Below are positions 1 to 5,346 of a DNA stretch of 5,346 bases, piece by piece. Position 1 is the stretch's first letter, and every line of letters begins with the position of its first letter. The position numbers and the translations under genes were made by a program. The stretch covers positions 4,067 to 9,412 of the forward strand of contig PLBX01000381.1 in assembly GCA_003135495.1 (NCBI GenBank), in the 5' to 3' direction. The notes beneath the pieces were generated by a model, which was not told the DNA's origin, ran no database searches, and was given only the letters and a program-made list of their open reading frames with translations. Origin of the DNA: Acidobacteriaceae bacterium (lineage in GTDB: Bacteria; Acidobacteriota; Terriglobia; Terriglobales; Acidobacteriaceae).

Positions 1-345
1 AAACAGGCCATCGCCATCGGCCTTTCGAAAGCGCGCCGCGCTGGGGTTGAACTGCAGCAGCCGTCCGAGGGAAAAGTTTCCAAAAAGACCCGTAAACAAG
101 CCGCCCGTGACACCGCCAAAGGTAGAAGCGGATCGAAATCCAAGACCTCAGCCGCTCGCTCGCGGGCTACCAGCGCTGCCTTGAAAAAGGACGGACGAGG
201 CGCCGCGTCGCATGCATCACTTTCGCGGCAGGCACGTTCTAGCGCTAAAAAACGCGGAGCGGTTGCTCGTCACCGAGCCGCCGTGAATGCCGCTGCGACC
301 AGAAGCAAGACCGGCAGCAGTGGGGGATCCCGCAAAGCTGCCTGA
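1..345 (+). CDS. C-terminal part of a DUF6496-like, lysine/arginine-rich histone-H1-like protein (5' end outside window)
   Basis: Frame 1 is open from the first base to a TGA at 343-345, giving 114 visible residues; the start lies upstream of the window. The first residues read KQAIAIGLSKARRAG, which I recognise as the end of the short DUF6496-type motif (KQAIAIGLSEAR...), a family of unknown function. The rest is a low-complexity tail rich in Ala, Ser, Lys and Arg: about 30 of 114 residues are K or R and only 4 are D or E, giving a strong net positive charge. There is no signal peptide or membrane segment in the visible part. Such tails resemble bacterial histone-H1-like nucleoid proteins, so binding to DNA or RNA in the cytoplasm is a reasonable inference, but no function is shown. 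It ends 73 bp before the preferred start of the next gene on the same strand. The frame is well supported; the family name is from memory. Confidence 0.75.
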   Translation, partial: KQAIAIGLSKARRAGVELQQPSEGKVSKKTRKQAARDTAKGRSGSKSKTSAARSRATSAALKKDGRGAASHASLSRQARSSAKKRGAVARHRAAVNAAATRSKTGSSGGSRKAA

Positions 346-382
346 TTCGATTCAAGGCGGTGACGTGCAAGACAGTAGCTTA

Positions 383-406
383 GTTGTGCAAAATGTTGTG
401 CAAAAT
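383..406. repeat. perfect 12-bp tandem duplication, GTTGTGCAAAAT x2
   Basis: Two identical head-to-tail copies of GTTGTGCAAAAT lie at 383-394 and 395-406, just before the preferred ATG (419) of the next gene. Twelve bases equal four codons, so if translation begins further upstream in that frame the repeat encodes VVQN-VVQN. If it is untranslated it could be a paired protein-binding site in the leader. The sequence does not decide between these. Confidence 0.8.
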
Positions 407-418
407 CGCGGTCGTGCC

Positions 419-1429
419 ATGTGGGTGAGCATGTCAATTTCGGCCAGACAACTGTGGGTTCTCCAGAACCGAGGCTTGGTCCACACGGTTGTGTTGGCGG
501 CTGGCATCACCGTGGTAGCATCGTCAGCTCTGGCCCAACTTGCCGAGATGCCCTCGGTAACGAGACTTTTGCCCGTAGCTTCTTCCGCAGAAGGCATCGG
601 AAACCCATTCTCGGAGGGAATGTTGGATCCAACTATCGCAGTTCCCGTGGGACTGACGGTCGAAGTTTCGTCCGCCGCCGGCATTTCATCCTCTAATCCC
701 GCGATGATTAATCCAGCGCTGATTAATCCTGGAATGATAGCTGTCGCTCAGCCCGGAAGGCCTGCCTTGAATCCTGATGGCTGTCCCATGAAGGGGCCGA
801 CATCCGTTATGGCGGCGGCCGTAACTGTAACTCCTGATGCGCCCTCCACCTACGTTGCCCTGTCTTCGCATTGCAAACTGCAAATATTCTTGCACCGGGC
901 TTACTCGCCGTACACGTTTGCTTCCGCAGCCTATGAGGCGGGTATAGCGCAGATGTCGGCTCAATGGCCGCAATACGGCGGCGGAATGCAGGGTTGGGGT
1001 AAGCGCTTTGGCGCTACACTCGCCGATACCGAATCCCGGCGTTTCATTCAGACTTATGTGCTCTCCACCGTCCTACATCAGGATCCACGGTACTTTTATT
1101 CAACCAAAACCAGCCTGATTGGACGCGCCTGGTACGCCGCTACCCGAGTGATCATCACCCGCGGAGATAACGGTCGAAGCGAATTCAATGCCTCAGAAAT
1201 TCTCGGTGCGTTATCTACCAGCGCCCTTCAGAACGCGTACTATCCCCAGCATTATCGCAACGTCAATGACACCCTCGGCCGTTTTACAGGGTCTCTTAGT
1301 TCTGACGCTACATCGGCCATCCTTCGCGAATTTACGCCCGATTTGAAGCGCCTTTTTGACCACTATTGCCCGAGGAATCTCCAAAGGCTCGAGGCCCGAC
1401 TCCCTATCCCGAACGAAGACAAGCCCTAA
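419..1429 (+). CDS. secreted protein of unknown function, acidobacterial-type conserved hypothetical
   Basis: The 336-residue product begins with a signal peptide: a short polar stretch, a hydrophobic core around residues 21-38 and a likely signal peptidase I site ALA|Q at 37-40. It should be exported to the periplasm or outer envelope. A low-complexity Pro/Ala/Ser/Asn region of about residues 45-150 follows, including NPAMI-NPALI-NPGMI (93-107). The conserved-looking domain comes after it: SPYTF (163-167), GWGKRFG (192-198), HQDPRYF (220-226), NASEILG (257-263), YYPQHYR (274-280) and REFTPDLKR (303-311). I recognise this pattern from exported hypothetical proteins common in Acidobacteriota, but no activity is known to me. 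The start is uncertain. ATG 419 gives a standard signal peptide but has no good Shine-Dalgarno site. GTG 365 has AAGG at 354-357, seven bases upstream. ATG 287 would overlap the preceding gene by 59 bp. The gene is well supported; its function is unknown. Confidence 0.82.
   Translation: MWVSMSISARQLWVLQNRGLVHTVVLAAGITVVASSALAQLAEMPSVTRLLPVASSAEGIGNPFSEGMLDPTIAVPVGLTVEVSSAAGISSSNPAMINPALINPGMIAVAQPGRPALNPDGCPMKGPTSVMAAAVTVTPDAPSTYVALSSHCKLQIFLHRAYSPYTFASAAYEAGIAQMSAQWPQYGGGMQGWGKRFGATLADTESRRFIQTYVLSTVLHQDPRYFYSTKTSLIGRAWYAATRVIITRGDNGRSEFNASEILGALSTSALQNAYYPQHYRNVNDTLGRFTGSLSSDATSAILREFTPDLKRLFDHYCPRNLQRLEARLPIPNEDKP
695..739 (+). repeat. three tandem 15-bp units encoding NP(A/G)(M/L)I
   Basis: Units at 695-709, 710-724 and 725-739 encode NPAMI, NPALI and NPGMI inside the linker region of the exported protein. 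The DNA copies have diverged (AATCCCGCGATGATT, AATCCAGCGCTGATT, AATCCTGGAATGATA), with both silent and conservative changes. This looks like an old in-frame expansion rather than a fresh duplication. Confidence 0.75.
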
Positions 1430-1473
1430 AGAAAATAAGCCATGACTCCGGCAGCAGGTTCCTCGCCGCTGCT

Positions 1474-1500
1474 ACTGTAAACATCTACCCGTACTACAGT
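1474..1500. promoter_or_regulatory. spaced dyad ACTGTA-N15-TACAGT, possible operator or leader hairpin
   Basis: The 167-bp gap between the two exported-protein genes (1430-1596) contains the perfect inverted repeat ACTGTA (1474-1479) and TACAGT (1495-1500). The half-sites are 21 bp apart centre to centre, close to two helical turns. In RNA the stem could extend outward by one G-U and one C-G pair to 8 bp with a 15-nt loop. There is no T-run after it, so it is not a standard terminator. No convincing -35/-10 pair was found in this gap. A regulatory role is inference only. Confidence 0.3.
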
Positions 1501-1581
1501 GGATATGTGATTCCCGCCCGCTTGCCGCCTCCCTTAGGTTTACACTGGGGATGGGGACTTTCACATTACAGCCCACGGCCC

Positions 1582-1587
1582 GGGGGA
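1582..1587 (+). promoter_or_regulatory. ribosome binding site GGGGGA for the gene starting at 1597
   Basis: A purine-rich GGGGGA ends nine bases before ATG 1597. The reading frame is open far upstream, into the previous gene, but 1597 is the ATG that sits behind a Shine-Dalgarno-like site and places a signal peptide at the N-terminus. This decides the start. Confidence 0.5.
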
Positions 1588-1596
1588 TTGTTTGGC

Positions 1597-2568
1597 ATGC
1601 GAGTCGGCAAAGGCACTAATATTCTCAACTGCGCAAGCGCACCGGATGCGCTACAGAACTGCTCAGCCTTACACCGTTTCACCCGAACTGCAGCTTTATT
1701 TGGCTCCTTAATTTTGCTCTTAAGCCCTCCTGTTTATTCTCAATCAAAGTCTGATTTGAGCGCGAACGAGGTTCTCCGTTGCGCTGTCGCAGGAGAACTC
1801 AAAGCCCAGGCCGACGATCACAGTCACTGGATGTATCAGGTGAAATCACAGGTAGCAGGAAAAGAAGTAGTTAAATTGGTTATTGAGAGCAAAGACGGCG
1901 AAATTGATCGCTTGGAATACGTAAACGGACAGCCCATCACTGAGGAACAACAAAAACAGGAGGAGCAACGCATCTTGAATTTGGTGCATTCTCCCGATAG
2001 GCAGAAAAAACGCCAGCGCGCACAGGCTGAAGATTCCGACCAGACTACTCGCATGTTCAAGGTTTTGCCCGACGCGCTCACTGTCCGTTACGGGCAACGC
2101 AACGGTGATCTAGTCGAACTGCTATTTGAACCCAATCCCAATTATCATGCCTGGTCGCGCGAGGCGATCGTCTTCCATGAAATGGAAGGCCGTATTTGGA
2201 TCAACACCCGCGACAACAGGCTCGCGGAAATTGAAGGCCACCTCAGGAGAACGGTGAAGTTTGGCGGCGGTTTGCTTGGTTACCTCGACAAAGGCGGCGA
2301 GTTTACTGTTCAGCAAGCTGAGGTCGCTCCGGGACACTGGGAAGTGACGTTCTTGCACGTCAACATGCACGGCAAGATTCTCTTCTTGCGGACCATCTCA
2401 GAACAACAACATGAGGTTCGTACTGATTATCGCCAGGTTCCGAGCGATTTGAGCTTGGTGCAGGCCGCGGAAGAATTGCAGAAGGAATCCACGATTAGGT
2501 CCGCCCAGAGCGGGCGCGGTCAAGGCGCCAAGAGCGGCAATGTTGCGATTGCTGCGCGCAAGAAATAA
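1597..2568 (+). CDS. secreted protein of unknown function with a KFGGGLLGYLDKGG motif
   Basis: The 323-residue product has an unusually long polar N-terminal stretch (about 30 residues, two Cys), a hydrophobic core (residues 31-43) and a likely cleavage site VYS|Q at 46-49, so export to the periplasm is expected. There is no lipobox. The mature part starts with a region containing DDHSHWMYQVK (73-83), then a strand-rich stretch (90-112). A charged helix rich in Glu, Gln, Lys and Arg follows (115-150), possibly coiled coil. The C-terminal part is predicted beta-rich and includes FEPNPNYHAWSREAIVFHEMEG (177-198, key residues N180, P181, S187, R188, E189), KFGGGLLGYLDKGG (221-234) and APGHWEVTFLHVNMHGK (244-260). 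The last 25 residues are a basic Gly/Ser/Ala tail. I recognise the pattern as an exported hypothetical family frequent in Acidobacteriota; a lipoprotein-carrier-like fold is possible but unproven. It may be expressed with the preceding gene, although the 167-bp gap and its dyad also allow a promoter of its own. Confidence 0.85.
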   Translation: MRVGKGTNILNCASAPDALQNCSALHRFTRTAALFGSLILLLSPPVYSQSKSDLSANEVLRCAVAGELKAQADDHSHWMYQVKSQVAGKEVVKLVIESKDGEIDRLEYVNGQPITEEQQKQEEQRILNLVHSPDRQKKRQRAQAEDSDQTTRMFKVLPDALTVRYGQRNGDLVELLFEPNPNYHAWSREAIVFHEMEGRIWINTRDNRLAEIEGHLRRTVKFGGGLLGYLDKGGEFTVQQAEVAPGHWEVTFLHVNMHGKILFLRTISEQQHEVRTDYRQVPSDLSLVQAAEELQKESTIRSAQSGRGQGAKSGNVAIAARKK

Positions 2569-2574
2569 AGAATC

Positions 2575-2598
2575 GGCTTGAACAGCTAGCTCTTTTTT
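2575..2598 (+). terminator. weak candidate intrinsic terminator after the second exported-protein gene
   Basis: Seven bases after the stop codon, GGCT (2575-2578) can pair with AGCT (2584-2587 or 2588-2591), followed closely by six T residues (2593-2598). The stem is only four pairs with a G-U, so by itself it would be a poor terminator. Position and T-run are the only support. Confidence 0.25.
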
Positions 2599-2608
2599 AA
2601 ATCTGGAT

Positions 2609-2663
2609 TGACAACAGTTTGTCAGGCGTAACTGGAAGCTCCCGTGCTCGCTTCCTGTGGAAG
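2609..2663. other. cluster of small inverted repeats in the convergent intergenic region
   Basis: Between the converging genes lie TGACAA-CAGT-TTGTCA (2609-2624), GGAAGC-N10-GCTTCC (2634-2655) and CTTCC-TGT-GGAAG (2651-2663). The last two share the arm at 2651-2655 and so cannot form together. None is followed by a T-run on either strand. They could stop or stabilise the converging transcripts in a factor-dependent way, but nothing proves it. The rest of 2569-2694 shows no gene. Confidence 0.4.
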
Positions 2664-2694
2664 ATTGCTTTCACAAACAGGTTGGCTTGAAAAA

Positions 2695-4860
2695 CTACGG
2701 TCGCACGCGGACTTTAACATCGCCGTGCCCGCGAATCACTTCTGCGCAAATTTCGTCGCCATCTCTGCGCAGGCGGAGGTCCACTGCGTGATCGCCGACT
2801 TTCAGATTCGTCAAGTCAACATAACTGATACTCTGCGGCAATCTGGGAGACGCAAACTCCACAACATGCTCGGCAGGATTCACCGTGATGCCAAGACATG
2901 CCCCAAATAATAAGTAGGGGCTGGCAGCGGCCCACGCCTGGGGAGAGCAGGCCACCGGATACAGCGTCGGCCCTTCAACATCCGAGCGCTTATGAAATCC
3001 GCAAAACAATTCAGGAAGACGATTGAATTCCATGAAGGTACTAGCCTCAAATAGAGCGCCTAATACGCGCAAGGCCTCATCTTTATATCCGTAGCGAGCC
3101 AGGCCACTGGCGATGATGGCGTTATCATGCGGCCAAACCGATCCGTTATGGTAAGACATCGGGTTGTAACGTACTTCGCCGCTAGCCAGGGTGCGGATGC
3201 CCCACCCACAGAAATTGTCCTCTTGCAGCAAAGTCGTCGCTAAGCGTGCAGCATGTTCCGGGCTGGCGATTCCTGTCCAGAGACAATGACCGGCGTTCGA
3301 AGAACGCACTCGACAAGGATTTTTTTTGCCGTCGAGAGCGAGCACATAGCTGTTCAACTCATCGTCCCAAAAATCCCTTTCAAATTGTTCTTGGAGCCGG
3401 TCCGCCATCCGGTTCAAAACTTCGGCCCGCTCGGGAAATCCAAGATGCGCAGCGATGCGCGCCGCCGCCTTCTTGGCCCCAAATACGTAAGCTTGAACTT
3501 CGCAAAGCGCGATGGGAGGCGCAGCTAATACACCATCGCGATAGAAAACAGAGTCGTGCGAATCCTTCCATCCCTGCTGCGATAATCCCTTTTTCGATTT
3601 AGCCTGATACTCAACGTAACAATCTTTGTCGAGATCGCCGTAGGTATCCATCCAATCAAGCGCCGCGAGAACGTTCGGCCAAATTTCCTTAATAAACTCC
3701 ACATCCTTTGAGTAATCGAAGTACGCGCCCGCCAGCATTACAAATAAAGGCGTCGAATCCACACTGCCGTAGTAGCGGCCGAATGGAACTTCTTTCAAGT
3801 TCGCCATTTCGCCGTGCCGCATCTCGTGCAGAATCTTTCCTGGTTCAGCTTCTTCTTCGGGCACAATGCTGGTGGCTTGGTTCTCCGCCAGAAATTTCAA
3901 TACGCATTTGGCAATCCATGGCGCTGCCCAAAGACATTCCATCGCCGTGAGAATGCCGTCGCGTCCAAATACGGTGTTAAACCAGGGCACGCCGCCATAC
4001 GGGTACGCTCCTTCGGGATTGCCGCTGATCATCATGTGTACGTCAGCTTCGGAGCGGGACAACCAGGCGTTAAAGCGGAAGTCCGAAGTTGTAATGCCAC
4101 AAAATTTCCGCCGGTCTCGCTCCAACCTTGAAAGCGCTTCCTCCATGGCAACGCCGAAGTCGATAATCGATCGATTTGAAGTCTGCTGTTCGCAACTCGT
4201 GGTAATCGATATCGCTGTCTCTTCCTTCGGATTAAGAGACACAACGAAGCCGACAGAGTGTTGCGATATACGCTCAGGAACCGGGGAAAATTCCAACCTC
4301 GTGCACCGCAGTTTCCCGTCGCGTCCGCGATAGGAAAGCACGACTCGATCTTCCTCCACAATAGGAGGAAGCATTTCTCCCGTAAATTCGCGCTTGGTGC
4401 CTCGGACCTGAAAAATATCGGCATAGTCGGCGGCGAATTCCAGGCTAATGGAAGTCTTAATAGGATAGGAATGAAAATTAGCCAGCCGTAGTTTGTCGTA
4501 ACAAACATCCTGCCAAAGAAATTTCGAGCGAAAAAGATGAACCGATCCGCGCGGCAGGAAGACGCCATCCCGATAGACATCGGGATTCATCATATCGAGC
4601 GTTAAAAACGCATTATCATTCTGTACGGTTGAACGTAAGAGTTGCGGAACTTTGTCGCCCATTCGTAGGGCAAGGCGGGATAGATGACGAGTTCCCCGAT
4701 GGTACAGTCCTTGCTCGCCGAGCCCGATAGATTCCACATCGCCGAGACGGTTGAAGACCGCAAATGTTTCGCCCCATTTCAGCACCCGGGTGCGATCGTC
4801 TGCGAGCGAGGATGTGGCTAAAACATAGAACTGATCTTTGATTTGAATTACATCTTCCAA
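2695..4860 (-). CDS. amylo-alpha-1,6-glucosidase / glycogen-debranching-type glycosidase
   Basis: The 721-residue protein matches the pattern of bacterial GDB1-like proteins (glycogen debranching N-terminal domain plus an (alpha/alpha)6-barrel glycosidase related to GH133/GDE_C). Residues about 10-225 are the beta-rich N-terminal domain, with VLKWGETFAVFNRLGD (26-41) and GLYHRGTRHLSRL (51-63). The barrel spans about 260-660. Its conserved segments are PWFNTVFGRDG (292-302), FGRYYGSVDSTPLF (360-373), QGWKDSHDSV (429-438), CGWGIRTL (551-558), MSYHNGSVWPHDNA (568-581), RLPELFCG (614-621) and YPVACSPQAWA (634-644). The Asp/Glu residues in GWKDSHD and LPELF are candidate active-site acids. The family hydrolyses alpha-1,6-linked glucose at branch points or related glucosides. 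There is no signal peptide, so it should be cytosolic. No GH13 transferase domain is present, so it is not a two-function eukaryote-type debrancher. The start is a TTG directly after the TAG of the glycosyltransferase gene. The conserved N-terminus leaves no usable ATG, and AGAGGA at 4871-4876 sits ten bases upstream. Exact substrate unknown. Confidence 0.9.
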   Translation of the reverse strand: MEDVIQIKDQFYVLATSSLADDRTRVLKWGETFAVFNRLGDVESIGLGEQGLYHRGTRHLSRLALRMGDKVPQLLRSTVQNDNAFLTLDMMNPDVYRDGVFLPRGSVHLFRSKFLWQDVCYDKLRLANFHSYPIKTSISLEFAADYADIFQVRGTKREFTGEMLPPIVEEDRVVLSYRGRDGKLRCTRLEFSPVPERISQHSVGFVVSLNPKEETAISITTSCEQQTSNRSIIDFGVAMEEALSRLERDRRKFCGITTSDFRFNAWLSRSEADVHMMISGNPEGAYPYGGVPWFNTVFGRDGILTAMECLWAAPWIAKCVLKFLAENQATSIVPEEEAEPGKILHEMRHGEMANLKEVPFGRYYGSVDSTPLFVMLAGAYFDYSKDVEFIKEIWPNVLAALDWMDTYGDLDKDCYVEYQAKSKKGLSQQGWKDSHDSVFYRDGVLAAPPIALCEVQAYVFGAKKAAARIAAHLGFPERAEVLNRMADRLQEQFERDFWDDELNSYVLALDGKKNPCRVRSSNAGHCLWTGIASPEHAARLATTLLQEDNFCGWGIRTLASGEVRYNPMSYHNGSVWPHDNAIIASGLARYGYKDEALRVLGALFEASTFMEFNRLPELFCGFHKRSDVEGPTLYPVACSPQAWAAASPYLLFGACLGITVNPAEHVVEFASPRLPQSISYVDLTNLKVGDHAVDLRLRRDGDEICAEVIRGHGDVKVRVRP

Positions 4861-5346
4861 CTACGCCGCATCCTCTGCCATTTGCTCGTTGTCGGTTTCT
4901 GAGAGCTCTGCCATCAAGCTTTCCTCGAACGGTAAAGTCTTATCCGCCACTTTTTCATACAGCTTCACATAATCTTTCGCCATCCGTCTCGATGTGAAGC
5001 GTTCTTCGAAGACGTCTCTACATGCCGCGCGAGACATAAACCTGACTCGATCGACGGCTTCCACTGCCTCTTCGAGACTATCTACAATTAATCCGCTCAC
5101 GCCGTCGTCAATTATTTCCGGGACTGAACCCTCGCGGAATGCAATCGTGGGAGTTCCGCAAGCCATCGCCTCAATCATATTCAATCCGAAAGGTTCCGGC
5201 CAATCGATCGGCGCCAGACATGCCACCGCGTTTCCGAGGAAATCTGCTTTCTGACTATCTCCAATTTCCCCTAAAAATTCTACGTTGGTTTGACTTAGCA
5301 AAGGTTTGATCGTTTTCTCGAAATAGGAACGGTCTGCCGCGTCCAT
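4861..5346 (-). CDS. glycosyltransferase family 4 (GT-B fold), C-terminal part; 5' end outside window
   Basis: The visible 161 residues are the C-terminal nucleotide-sugar-binding domain of a GT4 retaining glycosyltransferase. FLGEIGDSQKADFLGNA (24-40) and the family's E-x7-E motif, EPFGLNMIE (51-59), are clear. They are followed by AMACGTPTIAFREGSVPEII (60-79) and DGVSGLIVDS (81-90), which form the donor-sugar site. RFTSRRMAKDYVKLYEKV (116-133) is the usual closing helix. Residues 138-161 are an acidic tail. The frame is open to the window edge. The Met at its first codon is unlikely to be the start, because family members are normally some 350-400 residues and this is only the second Rossmann domain. 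It is cytosolic or membrane-associated and transfers a sugar from an NDP-sugar; donor and acceptor cannot be read from this part. The gene is upstream of, and abuts, the debranching-type glycosidase, which suggests a shared role in alpha-glucan or glycoside metabolism. Confidence 0.9.
   Translation of the reverse strand: MDAADRSYFEKTIKPLLSQTNVEFLGEIGDSQKADFLGNAVACLAPIDWPEPFGLNMIEAMACGTPTIAFREGSVPEIIDDGVSGLIVDSLEEAVEAVDRVRFMSRAACRDVFEERFTSRRMAKDYVKLYEKVADKTLPFEESLMAELSETDNEQMAEDAA
4871..4876 (-). promoter_or_regulatory. ribosome binding site AGAGGA for the TTG start at 4860
   Basis: On the minus strand AGAGGA lies inside the last codons of the glycosyltransferase gene, ten bases before the TTG that opens the glycosidase gene. 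It supports TTG initiation by ribosomes finishing the upstream gene. The two nearby ATGs on this strand (one overlapping GGATGCGG, one in GATGTAA) are out of frame and soon stop, so they cannot be the start. Confidence 0.5.

Noticed and set aside
287..418. N-terminal extension of the first exported protein from ATG 287
   Set aside because: It overlaps the preceding basic-protein gene by 59 bp, has no Shine-Dalgarno site and puts 44 extra residues before a normal signal peptide. A shorter extension from GTG 365 remains possible.
352..973. Open frames on the minus strand and in another plus frame across the first exported-protein gene
   Set aside because: They lie antisense to or out of frame with a well-patterned gene, and their translations show no recognisable domain, signal or ribosome binding site.
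1474..1500. LexA/SOS-type box reading of the ACTGTA/TACAGT dyad
   Set aside because: The CTGT and ACAG halves are 17 bases apart, not the 8 of the classical CTGT-N8-ACAG box.
1522..1546. Promoter TTGCCG ... TACACT before the second exported-protein gene
   Set aside because: The spacing is only 13 bp and the hexamers match poorly.
1366..1596. N-terminal extension of the second exported protein from TTG 1366
   Set aside because: It would start inside the previous gene and bury the signal peptide about 77 residues further in. ATG 1597 has a ribosome-binding-like GGGGGA and gives an exported protein.
1836..2370. Antisense open frames across the second exported-protein gene
   Set aside because: Short, Cys/Ser/Phe-rich shadow translations without motifs; the plus-strand gene explains the region.
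3866..4333. 155-codon plus-strand open frame inside the glycosidase gene
   Set aside because: Antisense to conserved barrel and N-terminal domain segments, and its product has no recognisable pattern.
4032..4580. 182-codon minus-strand open frame in another frame of the glycosidase gene
   Set aside because: Overlaps the clear glycosidase frame entirely and its translation lacks any family signature.
5344..5346. ATG at the window edge as the true start of the glycosyltransferase
   Set aside because: Only the C-terminal Rossmann domain of a GT-B enzyme would be encoded; the frame is open to the edge, so the gene continues outside.

Overview
The window looks like a chromosomal fragment of a soil-type bacterium, most likely Acidobacteriota (Terriglobia/Koribacter-like). 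I base this on recall of protein families: two secreted proteins of unknown function resemble conserved hypotheticals I associate with that phylum. The base composition is moderate, with no AT-rich island, transposase, tRNA, rRNA or CRISPR array. The assignment is an inference and was not tested by any search.

Layout: positions 1-345 (+) hold the C-terminal end of a very basic, histone-H1-like protein that opens with a DUF6496-like motif. Two secreted proteins of unknown function follow on the same strand (about 419-1429 and 1597-2568). They are separated by a 167-bp gap that contains a spaced dyad. A 126-bp convergent intergenic region (2569-2694) holds several small, partly overlapping hairpins. 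The rest is on the minus strand. Read in its own direction it gives the C-terminal half of a GT-B family 4 glycosyltransferase (5346-4861), followed with no gap by a 721-residue amylo-alpha-1,6-glucosidase/glycogen-debranching-type glycosidase (4860-2695).

How the genes work together: the glycosyltransferase and glycosidase abut at a TAG stop followed at once by a TTG start in the same frame. They are almost certainly co-transcribed and translationally coupled, and probably act on the same alpha-glucan or oligosaccharide pool. The plus-strand genes show no obvious link to this pair. The two exported proteins may share envelope or periplasmic roles, but nothing in the sequence fixes a function. 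I found no convincing new defence, mobile or RNA system. The points most worth checking are the TAG|TTG gene junction, the uncertain start of the first exported protein with its 12-bp tandem repeat and related VxQNRG codons, and the dyad at 1474-1500.
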